Position numbers and translations under genes: made by a program. The notes beneath the pieces are model-generated. The model saw nothing but the letters and a program-made list of their open reading frames with translations, was not told the DNA's origin and did no database searches. A stretch of 64,000 bases of DNA from Silene conica (Eukaryota > Streptophyta > Magnoliopsida > Caryophyllales > Caryophyllaceae): NCBI GenBank assembly GCA_029255685.2, contig CM055311.2, positions 57,619,048 through 57,683,047 of the forward strand, written 5' to 3'. Positions 12,190 through 27,700 of the stretch are shown piece after piece. The stretch's first letter is position 1, and each line of letters opens with the position of its first letter.

Positions 12190-12729
12190 TATAATTTTTG
12201 CAAATACGTAGCTAACGATATTTAACGCGTAACACACGCGTTGACAAAAGTGAAAAGGCATAGTGGTAGTGTGGAGCTGAATGGAGAGAGCATAGCGTAG
12301 ACAATTATCACCACAAACAAGTCAAAATTGTTTAAGAGACAGATAAGAAAGATTAGCAACAAGTATAAGATACTCCACAACAAAGAATCTGAGAAACGAT
12401 AAAATAAACTTCACTAGCATTATCCCAAATAGTCTATTTTCTAGTATCAAGTACTGCATACAAGATTCTACATGCATTCGCGCAAAGCACTAAAAAAGAT
12501 GTGTGTGTGAATGTAAAGGTTATGACAAGTGTGACATAACTTCAGCCTGCTCAAAAATCACAGGGCACATCCCTATTATTATGTTTCAATCAGGACATAT
12601 AATTGTGACAAACTAGATAATATAAGACATTCACTATATTATTCACACACAAAAAAAACGTAAGAGTTTGGAGTTCACGAATCACTTACAGAAACTGAGG
12701 TTTCAACTAGTCAACTAGAGTTGTCTGTT

Positions 12730-15700
12730 TTAGGATATATGCAAATTTTGAAGTTCAACCTGTAAAGTATTCAGTTTCTTCTCAATATCTGTAAGCTGTT
12801 CTTGAGTATCCAATAACCGGTCTAATCTTTGTTGCGCTGCCTCCTCAAAGGGTTTGCCAATCTCCAAAACCGAGTACTCTAAACTCTTAATTGTGGAGAG
12901 GAGATCCTTTTGCATAGCTTCTTCAATTTCTTGCCCTGCCGCATTTGCAATGCTCTTTACCTTGTTTACCACCATTTGTTTACGAGCTGGGAAACTTGAA
13001 ATCGCCAACAAGCTGATAGAACAAGGACGGAATAGTCACAACTCCACAAATGAGCGGTATATTCCAAGCTTTTATAAGAGCACAAACACTAATGTCGAAC
13101 GGTTTTACATAAATATTACTGCAGAACGCCCTATAGAAAGTAGTTGTCTTGAAAGGTTTTTTTAGGGATATTTGAGTACATAACAAGCAGCTTTACAATA
13201 TTTTAGTGCAAGCCACCTTACAAGATCTTTCGAGGAAACAAAGTAAGCAAGCCCACGTCTTTACCACAACAAGTGGCACAAACTACAAAGACGATTAGTA
13301 ATATACTCCCTTGGTCGCAATCATTTGTTTATGTTTTTTATTCGTCGTGAAGGGTATTTTTGGGACACAAGGAGTAATCTTGATGCTTTTTTCATAGAAT
13401 TGGTTAACATTTTAGCACCTATCTTTAAACAATTAAAAACAGGTCCTGTTTTAACTCAAACATCCTGTTTTAACTCAAACATAATTCACTAATTCAGCCC
13501 TATAATTCAGTACTGATTGCACTGCAGCTTTAAATAGCAAAATTGGCTTATATAGAAGACAGGTACAGCCCCTGTACACCAAATATCTAGCTACAGAAAA
13601 TAACAAATCTAAACTACCACAGCAAATCAAAAGAAAAATACAAGAACCTGCTATTCAAAAATTCCATGGTTAACACTAAACACTGAAGAAAATTCAAAAA
13701 GAAATTGTTTAGACAAATGAGCTGGGTAGATAGGCTATGCTAATATTATGAAATTCAGTCGCAGCTGACAGCATGCACGGGGATAGGTTGGACAAGGCAG
13801 CTTGATTCTTGAACTCCAACTAGAGTTGGTTTGTGGCTTTCCATCGTATATTTCAAACACATGTACAGAGAAACCTAATTTCATCACCTTAAAAATATAA
13901 TGTGCAAGCAAACATAGCAGCGTACACAGGACAATTTAAGCCACAACCACCAACCACCACCCTCCCTCGCAGGCTGACTTATGACCTCATAACCTCTAAG
14001 ACTTAAATGGTTTTCTAGATTGGTTCTTATGTTTTGCTCATGGTTTTGTTGTTTTTGCCCTACTTCTAAAACACACACACAAAAAAGTAAACAATTTGTA
14101 CAGAGCAAAAAGAAGTCAGGAAAGATGTATCACCCTCCAGCAGAACAAAGCCCAAGTGCAAGAAGGTCTTCTAATGTAGTAGGTAGTACTGATGTGAGAA
14201 GTGACGCAGATAATCCAGCAGCCCCTAAACCTCCAAAAGCTCCAAGAAACTGCAGAAATAAAAAAATATCAAATAGATAGAGTAACACAGAAATTGTTAT
14301 TCAGTGTCAAAAAACTTAATTTGATTCGGTAATCATACGACTCTACTATCAGTACGATGCTCTTAAGAAACACTAAAAATAGTTTATGTTAGAAGTGTAG
14401 TATTTGTGTTAGGTGTCACATTTACGTGTCATCAACCCCACAACCCAACTCATTCCGTTTACATGTAGTCATTATTACATTTATGAACGGTGTACAGTTT
14501 GAAATTGTGAACCCACTCACCCGTATAACATGTTAAACCTAATCAATCATAGTAACCCATTTAACGAACATTACTAGTTTCAAGATTTAGAACCGTACCA
14601 AAGTATTAATGGAGAAAGATATTTATTATGAGTAGCTAATGACAATTTTCTCATAATAAATTTCTGATGAGTAGCCAATGATAAATCAAAAATGAATTAT
14701 TACAAATTAAAATAATAATTTCTTATGATATGAACGCTAAATATCTAATTATCCAACCCTAAGGGTGTGTTTGGATAACAAATTGGGAGGGAAAGGGAGG
14801 GGAGGGGAATGGAAGGAAGGGAAAGGGAAAGAAAGGAAAGGGGAATGAAGAGGGGTTGTTTGGATAGCAAAAATAAAGTAGAGGGAAAGGGAGGAGGAGG
14901 GAGGAAGAAGGTGATTTTAGTGGTTGGAGGATGAAGAGAGTTAAGGCATATCAAAGGAGTACTTGGTCATAAACAATGAAGAGATTATAATTTGGTCTAA
15001 TGGAGAGAAATTAAATCCTCTCATTTCCCTCCCTCCATTTCCCTCTTTCCATATATTGTAACCAAACAATGGAAATTGAATCCCTCCCTTTCTCTCCCCT
15101 CCCCTTCCCTCCAATTCTCTGAATCCAAACACACCCTAATTGTTGAGTATAGAAAGTCACATTTGAGATAGGTAGGTTATTGGATCAACCTAGCCCAATT
15201 TCAACGGACTTAACTGAATAGGTTATTCATGTCGGCATCAGTCAAGAGACCTCAACTTTAACTTGACCCAAATAAATTGTCAGCTCATCTTGCCCTTATT
15301 TACTTAAATGGCTTGCAAAGCCGGCCATAACCCTAACCTGCTAACTTCGTATGGGGTTCATGTTGGGCTTTTAGGTAGCGCCATTAGTTTGTCGGCTTTA
15401 GCTTATTTAAATTCAAGTTCACACTTCCCTGTTACCCCTGAGAATAATATACAACCTCAACAACTACTTCTATTGTCTCGTATACTGTCATCCATTTCAT
15501 CACATTTGTGCTATCAAATGTGTGCTATCAAATGGACTACTTCATCAAGTTTCCTAATTTGTAATCTGACCACTATGGACTACTTCATGCATGCCTCACT
15601 AGTAGGATTTACCAACATGCCTTTAGGGTCAAAGTTACGGGATATTTCTTTAGCATATCTTTAGGCTTGGGCAAATTTCCATTTTATGTTTAATACCCCC

Positions 15701-18700
15701 CTTACCTAACAACGAGATTCCAACCAACATTTAAAAACTGTTAGGGTCTCCTCATCATTGGTCTTCTACTCTTCTTCAAACCCCCCACCCCCCAAAATCG
15801 ATGTTTCTGACAAAGTCCTTGCTACGTATGTCTAGAAGGCACCAACAGTAAACTCACCACTTGACGAATTTCTTGGTCAAACAATCTCGAGGCAGTAGTT
15901 CCATTAAACTTCTCTATTGACTTTATGCTCTGCCAATCATCTTCTTTGAGTGGATACTTGATTGTATACTCCGTCTGCTTGAGTGAGTCGACAACCGAAG
16001 GCCATTTTCTCTCAAGTGTTTCCTTGTAACGTACAACTTCCTCTGAATATCTCTCTTTTAACCAGGCAGTATAATCCAGAAGGAGCCTCTGTTACCAAAA
16101 TCAGGTTCAGCAAGAATACCCAAAACTTAGTATTGAAATAATAAAAAGTGATTGGAAGGCCGGCAACAGTAGAGAACAAACAAAAGGACATATTCTATAA
16201 ATATAAAGACAGTGAATATGGCACAGGCAATGACGTCAAAGACACGGTATAGCTGGGCAAAAAGAATTCAAAATAATAAATTTTTCATAGCAAAAATTAA
16301 TATACTGTAATACATCAGTAAATAAGAATCCTCTTACTTGAGCATCAGACAAAGCAGGGCTAACGATGTCATCATGAACACTCTGGGTGGCAGGAATAAG
16401 AGCAGATTTATCTCCTTTAGAAATCAACGAAAAGGCAAGATCCAGATTGGAAAGTTGTAGAGTAGACTCCACAAGCTTGACGACACGCAGTTTTGTATTT
16501 TCAACCTGCGTTCAAAAGAATATATAAACACCCAACAGATTTATGCAGGATATATGAACTGACATGGTTAGAAGAATCATAGTTATAAATATCTGACGGG
16601 ACACCAAAAGCCGGAGGAGTTATTAAGGTTTTAGAGTTTGTCGCGACAACGTTTAACCACGCTTTGAGGTGATATTGACCTCACTTACCGAGATTAGGCC
16701 GCGTTAACTGATACCACGACCAAAACCGAGATTTAATACTATGAGAAGTATGCAATAGCATGAATTCCCCCATTAATTTGATTCAGTAAAGCTATGCAGT
16801 TACTGTTAAGAATAATGAAAATTCTAAATAGCTATCCCAGAATGAGTTCCCACTCCACAAGAGCAGGTGTTTCCAAATGACCAGTAATAAAGACTGCATT
16901 AGAGAACTACTGGAAATGCTGCCAGTCTACCATTTCACAATTAAAAAAGAAATGCAGCCATTTTACTTGATTCCATCATAATATAAAACCAAAGCATATT
17001 GAATCTTTGGCTTAGTTGGAAATTGATCTAAATACTTAAATCATAGTAACAGAAGTCTTGCAGGAACTCTTACCAGTGAGGAAATTTGTCGCTTCCAAGA
17101 GATGCACTCACTATCCATCCTAAGTGAATAATCCTGAACGGTGCCCATTAACTCCTTCACAGACATCACATCCTTCTTCGCATAACGACAATCCTGAGTC
17201 ACTAGTGTTTGGCAGGAGAAAAGTAGACGCTCTGCAATTCCTATTGGGGTTTCTAGCTTGATTTTCATTCTTTCCAGGCCAGCAGTTGTTGAACGATTTA
17301 AGAACCCATTTAAGAAATTCTCAAATTCAATAAAACCATGAGTGCTTGAATAAGCTTGGGACATCAACAAATCCTGGTAATCTGTACCATCAACGGTGGC
17401 AGCAAGTTTTGCATCAAGAGCAGACCGTGCGGAGATAGGGAAAAGTTTTACATCTTCCACATTGAGCAACTTCTGTACATTTTCTTTGACAAAGGTAATG
17501 GCTTCATCAAGCTGCATCAGCTCACCAATTAGGGATATGATAACACTTGAAAGAAATATTAGAAAGCAAGAGCAAGAGTGTCTTATGCAGCTACCGAGTG
17601 TGACTGGGACTCATGAACAATAAAATATGATCCTACATACTAAATATTAATAATATACAACCTTTGTTATCAAAAACCTTTCACAATCCCAAAACTATAT
17701 TGTCAAGGTGTCATCTTATAGACCACTTAAAGTGAATGGGTAGAGCATTTAAAATAGAGAAAGTGTAAGTTTGATGTGCCAGAGACTTGGAGATCCCTAT
17801 CTGGCTTCTTTCTAACTGTGTTCCGTTGTTCCTAGTAAGGGATCATTAACTGCAGGCAGGTTATCAAGTTGCTCCTTTGACATTATCATCTCCTCTAATA
17901 TAATTTCTCAGTGGCAATAGCTTCAAGGTTTGGAAAAAACAGAGAATATGAAAGTATAAACCTATACCTCACTGGAGTTCCTGTACATGTCAGCTTTGTT
18001 CAACAAGAACACGACTTTTTTCTTCCATTGTTGTGTGTAACGAAGAAATGCAACCTGAAATACATTAATTAGACTGAATCAGGCTAACTTCAAATAATTC
18101 TTGACAGCACTAAGGCATCAGAAAAGCGACTGTAGTAGAGAGAACCCATTGGCAGGGTTGGACATTACCCAAGTAAACAGCAGCACACATCAAGTATTAT
18201 TAATACAGAGGCCCCTGCTCAAAGCGGGTAAGGGTGCCAAACATATGCAATCATTTCCAATGACCAATAGGCTGTTTATCATTGATTCATAGCCACAAAC
18301 ATAACCAACATTGACTACTTCATCAAAAAAGCAGCACATATCTACTACCTTCGTACACACCCATGATAATTTGATGTATCTTGAGTGTTGGCTATTTTAT
18401 AAAAAAAACTCATATTTAGCTGATGGCCAGAGGTTATGTAAAGTTTAACTACGACCAGTCTCAATTCTGTGTTCCTATAAAGTTTCCCAGGTGTATATGA
18501 CACAGAAATTTTATCTGTCTATTACATCCCCATTATATGTATGATTTACGTGTTTGTTGCTGAAACCATATGCATCAAATTTCAATACATCATATAACAA
18601 AATAGCCACAGCTGTTTACTGGTCATAAAATAGAAACAGAAAAACCAGAAACCCCAACCTTGATAACCCCACTGCTCCAACACCTTGCTTTTACAGCTTC

Positions 18701-21700
18701 CCAAGTTTTCAAAATGCACATCATATGAATGACTTGGGAACCATGTTTTTATTTCAAAACAGATCTTTTGAATTAAGGTAACACTTTTCTGTTTTCATGC
18801 AGGTAACCACTAACCACCTGTACCTTTGCCTCCCTTATTACCACCCTTGAGTCTTTAAATGCAACACAGCCCAATTTAAAAGCAAAATACCCTTCCCCAT
18901 ATATCTGAACAAGTCTTTCACACAGATTGCATTAAATGAAATCCGTGGTGTCAGACATATGCTAGTTATGCATAGGATTAGTTATAAGAAAGCCTTAAAA
19001 TAGGCATCACAATTTTTTTGTCGATTCAAGTAAAAAAATTATATTAAGATAGCAAAAGAAAGATGAGAACAAAAAGGACAAAATATCCTCAACAAAAGAA
19101 GGGGTTATCCTCAACAAAAGAAGGGGTTACAGGACTACTAAAACATATATTCAACCTTACTAAGAAAACCATACTTAAAAACCCCATGATCACAGCTAAT
19201 CCCCGATTTTGAATTGTGCAACTCCCTAGTCCTTTTTTTGTTCCAGGAGTAAGTCTGTGTAGCAGCCAGTCTAAATACCTTCCCTATTAGATTACGTACT
19301 CATTTTGTCCGAAAGAAATGGTGTGACACAATAGGCAGAGACACTAAGGGTTCGCAATATGCCAGTATCTCATCTCTTTTAGCAGGTTCATTTCTAACGT
19401 TTACCTTAGAAGAAACAATAGTAACATTAGCATCACCCCTTCATCATTCAAAAATTTGTCCGAATACCATGGCTCGGTTTTAGACAGACACCCAAATCTT
19501 TGCGAAATATCTTCGATTATTTCAATTTTCAAATTTGTTGGTGTGCCACTCACGTGTGAAAACTAGTACTTGTGTCATTCAACGTTTTCTTGTAGCCCCT
19601 ATCGAGCATGTTCCTAGATGAAACATTAATCAGGGGTTTATGAATTGAATATTTGTGTAGTAGACTAGCGAAGCATGCATTCACATTAGAAGAGATCAGG
19701 GGAAAAAAACTGGTGAGCATATATCAACATTGCACTTTCAAAGCTATAAATAGCTTTTTCAAACATAAGATCTATTAATCTCAAACCAAATATTCGTACA
19801 TTGCTGAATGAGAAACTCAGCTTCAAAATAGCCCATGTCATGAGAGAGCAATAAGATAATGAGCAAGTAGGATAAGAATCAAGCCACACCTCACTCTCAG
19901 TTAAGGGGCGATCAGCGGAAAGGACAAAAAGAAGCAAATCTGCTCGAGGTACAAATTCCTCAGTGAGGCGCTGTTGTCTTTGCAAAATGACATTAGTTCC
20001 AGGAGTATCGACAACAGTCATCTGTTTGACAAAGTTAAACAATTGAAAACAATATAGTTAAGAGTAAGCTCACATGACATTTTTTTCTAACTAGCACTAG
20101 CATTGAAAGAATGCATTGACATTGCATATCACTTGAGCACAATCACAGCTCGTCGACCTAGTAAAAAAATACCACAAAGGAAGCTCAATTCAGTCTTTGG
20201 AGGAAGAAAGGCTTGTCATTATTATGGACATTTGTATCATATTGAATCCAGTTTTCTACAATAAATATAAATCTAATATGAATTTGAATTTGAACAACAA
20301 ATAGCTTATGCATAATATTAAGAGCAAATACAACAACAACAACATCAGAGCCTTAGTCCCAAAATGTTTTGGGGTCGGCTGACATGAATCATTCTTTGGG
20401 ATCGTCATGACTGAACTCTAAAAAAAGTGATTTATCGAACTTATCACATGTATAAAAACCCAAAAAAATAAATCAAGAATAAAGTTTATAGTGATTTTGA
20501 GAAACAAAGTAAAATTTAATGTAAGAGTTTTGGGGGAAAAAATTTAACAAATCCAAAGCGAAATTTTTTTTAGAAAACTTAATAAAAATATCAAAGGCTA
20601 GAAGTCCACATGTATCATATCCCTCCATAGTGCCCTCTCCATCACCATCCCCTCCTGAAGCCCGAGAAATCTCATATCGTGCTCAATCACTCTTCTCCAA
20701 GTTTGTTTAGGTCTCCCTCTACCCCTAGCAACCTTTTCTGCACCCCAGGTCTCCAACCTCCTAACCGGTGCGTCCATAGGTCTCCTTCTCACATGGCCAA
20801 ACCATCTTAGTAGGTTTTCCATCATCTTGTCCTCTATTGGGGCCACTTTTACCTTCTCTCTAATCACCTCATTCCTTAACCGGTTTTTCCTTGTATGGCC
20901 GCACATCCACCTCAACATACGCATCTTTGCCACACTCATCTTATGAATGTGACACTGCTTCACGGCCCAACACTCCGAGCCGTAAAGTTTAAGAGCAAAT
21001 GCTATAAAAAAAAATTAGGCTTCTTGTAAGAAATACCCAAACATGAAAAAGGTCAATAGAGTGCAAAGTTGGACTAATTTCATATGCTAAAAAAAGGTGG
21101 AGATACTGGGAAACAGAGAGGTCTTGATAATGGTAAGGCTAGTCTAATAACATCATCAACTCACAAAAAGTTCAATGTATAAATTTAGACGATCAGGATT
21201 ATGCACAAAGTAAAAATTATGAAAACATATGAAAATGGGAGGGTCTCCTGGGTCTAACAAGTCACAACTTCACATCCCATTAGGTTTTCTCTTACATTCT
21301 TAACAACTTGGTATTGTACATTAAGCGCTCATCGGGTTCTATAGAGAATATTGTTGGGCCAAAATAAAGACTTGTGAAAGGCAAAGAAGAAATAAGTTTA
21401 ATTTATTCTGTGACTAACCCTTAAACGCCCAACAAATCATTCTAACAGTAACAACGCGTGATACAAGGGACAAGCAAGTTCACCACGCAAACTGAGGATT
21501 AATTATAAGGTAGCTTTACGCAATACTGGGAACTCAGTTAACACCAATTCAGACCACAAAATATGAGATGGCAATGCCATACTGAACTTTGTCAAATCTT
21601 TGTTGTAGGTTAAAGTGTGTCGTGTACACTCTCTCAAGTTTTGGGACAGTAGTAGCAAGATCTACAATCCGGGAAAGAGAAGTTGCTAGAGTAAAAACAT

Positions 21701-24700
21701 GGTTTTTCAATGGTACAAGACTATCAGACATGGGTGCTTGAAATTACCAGCGTAAAATTGTCAATCTCCAAATCCTTTCTAAAGTACATAATCACGAATT
21801 TTATATTTCTTGGTAAGCTTCCAGAGGTAGATTGAACTTTCTGTATTTGTAACAAAGGACAAAAGTACTTGTAAACATAACAGGAGCACAAAGAGCCTTT
21901 TACATCCACAACGAACTTGGAAAAGACGGGAAAGGTATATCACATATAGGGACAGGGAAGACTACAGTGACTGTGCTCTGTAGATCCTTATGGAGTAATA
22001 TTCTAATACTCTAAAGAAAGATAAATCAATCTTTCTTTATGTCTTCGCAACCTTGAAGAAAGATAGAGTCACACACTCACACAGCCAGACCTATGTTCGG
22101 GGTTTATTCACACATCATTTGCCAGTAACTTAGTTCTCCCTTTTAGTTGACATAACGCCCCACCCAACACACACAAACACACACCCACATGACAGATTCA
22201 CAAGAATGGATTCGTACTCCCCCTATATTTCTGCTACAGACCTAGAAAACTCACTAACATGACAACTCAAGTTACTCTCTCCTTTGAAGAAACAAATTAG
22301 CTTAATATTGGAACAGCGTTGCAGATGAGTTCAGATGGACTTATCATAGGACCGTGCTTGGATTCATGATTCTGCTGTGACTCCTGTGAAAGTTTAAGGT
22401 TATGTGCAGAGTTTGAGATTACAACTTGAAAACTCAACCCCAGAGAATTAAAACTCACCCTATCCTACCTAAAGGCCATCTTACCCAAGATAAGCTTCCC
22501 AATCCTAGTAACCTACTAAAAATAGTATTCATTTAATTTTATGATAATCACCCTAACAATATAAACACCGTGCAATTACTATGTACATGGCTAGCACCAT
22601 TATAAGGAGTAGGCTTACCTTTTTCAGAATTTTGGATGGTAGATAGCTAATATACCGACCATCAGGATGCCTCTCAAAAGATTGCTGCCGTTGAGTGCCA
22701 ACTTCAGTATATCTCAGGAATGTAATTTCATTGGTAGTGGGGACCACACCATCTTTAAGGAATTTTCCACCGAGAAGTGCGTTGATGAATGTTGATTTTC
22801 CTGAGTTAAATTCACCCTGAAAATAACATAAATACACGAAACTTAGTAGCTGGCCAACAAATTCAATTTCTGGTGTATTCTATGAGGCGCATTCATTAGA
22901 CAAGTCTCATTAATCAAACTCTTCATCAACATCAACGGACAATTCTATTGAACTCTTCCAAACAAAGGTAATAATTGAATGAAGATAAATAGAGGAGGTT
23001 AGAAAGGAAAACAAAGAAATATGTTCCTCTACTGAAACATTTTGTAAAGAACGTAAGGGTATAAATCAGGTACGAAAATATATTTATTATTTAAGACATT
23101 GGTGTCATCTGTTATTAGATAGTTTCAGTGGTATTTTCCTGAAAAAGTGATATTTAGAGGTAACTTATTACAATCAAATCTTATTATTGCCAGTAAGTAA
23201 GTTCTAGACGTAGTTATGTTCAATGAGATTCAAGTCTCCCTTCTCTCCACATTACCAAACATCATCCCCTTTCTTCTCTTGTAGTTCCTCTTCTCTCTTC
23301 TCAGCTACATAGATATCTACGGCCCTAGCTATGTCTTAAGAAGTCAAGAGCATGATGTGTTGGTGTATGGGGGAGTATAGGAAGAATTAGAGTGGAGATT
23401 TGTTGAAGTTACTTTGTTGATTAGTTGAAGTTTCGTTGAAGGAATTAGTTTGTTTATTGATTTGTTTGTGAATGATTTGTTTTGGATACATCGAAATGGG
23501 AGGGGAGGTCAAATTTGAGGCAACTGACCATTTTGCCAATTTAAGACAAATCAGTATGGGGCTGATTCAGTTTTCAAAGCTAAAGTGACAGCAAATCTAG
23601 TTCACTTGTTAAAACCTCGTATCAACATTATCGCTCCATATTTTAGCTAGTTTCATAGTGCTCATATTATTCATCACAGACCGCTCCATGATTCCATTAC
23701 AGGGTAAGGCAGCACACATCCGGTTTGAAACACAATTTACCCACATCTACTTGGGCCATTCTATTCCCCACATACCTTCTTCTTACCGTCAAACTCCCTT
23801 CATCTTACCATCCTTTCAAGGCTCCTTATAACATGTCTTTCACTCAATTCACTCTCCTTATTCCAGAACTAAGCAAATTGTCTAGTTCTCATCTTTCTTA
23901 GGTTCAATTACTACCTTTTTTTTAATTATCTTGTTCTTAAATCAATCCTTCCTTAGCTGCCCAAAATCCAACGTAGCATATGTATATTCTCCAAGTTCAG
24001 TTTACGTCAACATTTTCAGTCAAGCATACTTATCTCGATGAGTTCTCCATCTACCAATGTTACACACAAATAGCAAATATGAGATAGCATCAAAAAAACA
24101 ATATCCCATTTTTTCAGTTCAAACCACTTGATTTGATCGTATGAGTCTATCTTTATCCAACTTTGCCATGTAATATGAGTATATTAGAATACCCATGCCT
24201 CTGTCCAGAATCAGGATAGCTTTACCATCCTAAGTGAGCAAAATAGCACATCTAGCTCGACGCATCTACTGCTGCATGTTTATATAACATTCCATAATCT
24301 AGATACGCAGTTTTATTTAAACAAACGTGTTCAACCGAAAACCCTGAGATTCCGAAGTTTATCACCACATATCGAACTAAACTTGAACACCATCTCTCCT
24401 TTCAATCAAATGTAGCCATAATTCACCACGATATATCTTCCGAATCATCCCTGGCTATGACAATTACCTACATCCATATCATTGATAATGTACCATGGGT
24501 CCCTGATCAATTGATCATAATACAAGCTATTTGTCGCCCCTGCACTATGGGCTAAAGGCTAAACTGCAAAATACACTTCATCATTGATACAAGGAAAATA
24601 ACAATAAACTTTAGTCCTAAAATGATTTGAAGTTGATTCACAATATATTTGTAATATGCCACCGCTGATATCAAGAGAAAAAAAACTACAAAAACATGAA

Positions 24701-27700
24701 AAAGAGAGAACACAGCCATAATGCATTAGTAAAATAAGAAATGTGGAAAAATAAAAGTGAAATGTAAGAAAATAGTAAAAAAAAATTGAGGAAATGCATG
24801 AGAGTAGAGGGTAGATTGGAGAAAGCAAAGGCAAGAAAAAAAAAAGCAAAACAAAAAAATTCGAAAGATATTAAGGAATAGATTTGTACGGAAAAAGGGA
24901 GAAAATGAATTGAGTCAAAGGAAATAATTCGACAAATAGTACAGACAAACCGCATCATCTACACGAGTTTTCCTCGCACCCATATTGCTTTTAATTCTCC
25001 TTACCAAAGCTTATTTTGCTTGAAATATGTAGTCAATTAATAAATTAAAGAGTTGATTGATAGCTGTGAAGTACGCCTTATAAACATACATGCTTTTTTA
25101 AACTCCTAACTTTTTAGGAAGACTTCCTCCAAAGCTCCACCAAAAATTTTGGTCAAACAAAAGGACATTTTCTGGTCTATTTCAATCATGAAAGCTCTAT
25201 GTTCCTTAATACAACTAACTTTTGGTATGTCAAGAAAGCATTCATGATAGATATTCGCGAGAAATCTCTTGATTTTGGTAACTGGGTTTTAGAAAAAGGT
25301 TTAAAGAAAATTGTTAGATACAGTAGGAGTTCTTATAAAAACTTCAGAAGTTCGAAGTTTTAAAGATGAAGTGTAGAAACGGTAGGACTTATGAACTAAT
25401 CCTAAGCTAAAACCATAGAAATACTGTGGAAACTGGAAACATGCTATTGACCTAGTTGAGCGGCCAATGTGAAAGGAGTGAAGGATATTGTTCATGGTAA
25501 CCCCAGGTACCACATATTGCACCCTTTTCCTATCTCCTATTCTCATACCATTATTGCACATAAAAACACCTTATTCTTTTATCTTACAGGAAGTGTAAGA
25601 TTCATTACACCATCACCATGGATATTCATTCTAGTAGCACTGACTATTGGACGGTACAAATATACTAGTCAAAGATATTGGGAAAAAATAACTCCATCTA
25701 CAGGTGGAGATAAGTGGACTCGAACCGCTGACGTCCGCCAAGGGGAAATACCGCTCAAATAGCCTGCCCATGTAACATAACTAGTAAACTCTATGATTGT
25801 AATTAAAAAAACTAACCTAGCAGAGAAAGAATAACTCCGTGACTTTACCATCAACACCCCCCCCCCCCCCCCCCCCCCCCCCCGATGAAAAATAGCCAAA
25901 ACCACATCATCTTATCAATGTGCCAACAGGTAGTAAAAGACTTCATTGAAAATCAGAGCTAATACCAATCTTATCGTTGGAATCAGAATTTTGTTGAAGT
26001 TCAGCACACAATTACCACTATGACTAGCAGAAATGGCTCATCGAGTTGAGAAATAGCATCATTGAGAAGTGAAATTTCCTCCATCTACATCAAAAATGGT
26101 CATTGGTGAGGTCGCGCGGACAAAGCAAAAAAAGGAATTGAGCAAGTATTAATTGAACTTAAACAATGTTAGCAGCAAATGATCACCAGTGGGGCCGCCT
26201 TCTCTATTATATTAGCTGCTGCAACTAAAACACGTCTCTCCTTGTTTATGAATTGGGCTTCACTATCCTCTAATTTGACAGAAGTGTCAAATCCTACATT
26301 GCCACCTAAAGCATTTGTGGTATTCAACATGTTGATCTTACTGAAGTTTGCGATTTCTTTGGAGCTTCTGTTGTTAACTGGTGATGTATTGTATACCAAC
26401 TTACGAAGCAGATCGCCATTAGACATAAGTTCCTCCAATGTAGTGACAAGACCACTTGCAGCAGGCATAATTTTCATAGGAACTTGATTGAAGAATCCAT
26501 CATTCTTCATGAATGAGCTTTGATAAAAGACTGGGATCTCAATCTTTTGATTGATAGAGTCCCTGGATATATGAGTATGTTCTTCGAGAGGAGAACTAAA
26601 AATAAGGAAATCAGCACCTTCAGAATCAGAAGCAAAGATTGCAGCATTAACTGTTTGCACCATTTTCCCTATGACGGGAAGGTATACTGACTCAGATTTT
26701 GAAGTCATCAAGGTATTCCTTGCCACAATTGGAGGAAGACCTATATGTATAGAGGCAGTATCAGGCTTAAAGTGATAAATAAAAAAAGGTAAATACCAAT
26801 GTTAGATGAAAGTGTATTAATGATGTAAAGGGGATTGGTTTTCACAATTCTCAATACGGACAATGTCCCTCTCATAATATGCGAGTGGCAAATCAGGTGG
26901 GAATTAAATGGAACACTCGACTTGCAGTCCCACCCACTTGTGATACTGATACTGTAAGAGGGGCACTATCGTCTCCAGATTGTGATGCAGATTGTGATGG
27001 ATAGTGTTCATCTTCAATGAGACAAGCTGGTTTTGTCCCCAATGGCAGGATAAATTGCAGAGTTTGCAAAGAGTATTTGAAGTTCCACATATTGCATAAG
27101 ATAATAAAAATACGCATAATACGGAAGAATGAATATTTTGATTGAGCAAGGAAGAAATAGGGAATCGTAAAAAAATACCTTGATCGGATAAAAGGACACC
27201 AGTAGCATTAACAGCAGCAGCAATATCAACACGGTCAAGAACAAGCAAGTAAGCCCGGTCTCGAATTAGAGACTTGAGCAAACAAGCGGCCTCATACAAC
27301 TTTGCACCTCCACCGCCTTGGGGATTGACGTCACCAAGGACGACAATTCCAACCGAGTTGACGAGGGCGACGTCGATAAAATCCAAGGCGGGGCCAGAAT
27401 TGAGGAGGACATCGTCAGGAGTGAGTTGTAGTACAATGTTGGGTACTCTGATCTCCCGGCGCTTGTAACCCCCTGGAAAGAGGGTTCTGGGGGGTTGTGG
27501 TTGTGAGAAGGGGTTGGTGGTGGAGTCGAACGCGTCGTTTTGGAGAGAGGTGGGGGTGAAACGACGGGGTGAGTGCTTGTGGAAGTGAGTGTGAAGGTGA
27601 AGGTGCGGGAAAGGGAGGATGGGGAGGTGGTGTGGAGGTGAATAGAAGAGAGTGAGTGGTGGGGAGATGGTGAGGGAGTGGAGTACCATGGAGGAAATGG

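Larger units (their letters stand above)
22817..26015 (-). other. FZL: largest FZL intron (3.2 kb)
   Basis: It separates the short MEEISLL...LLVIV exon from the P-loop exon. Apart from the poly-C run and the plastid-like scrap, no boundary-defined element was recognised. The open frames seen in it are low-complexity or Ser/Phe-rich and not credible genes. Confidence 0.7.

Noticed and set aside
24559..24958. Phe/Ser-rich frames in the largest FZL intron
   Set aside because: Low-complexity translations of A-rich DNA; no start context or domain, and placed inside an intron.
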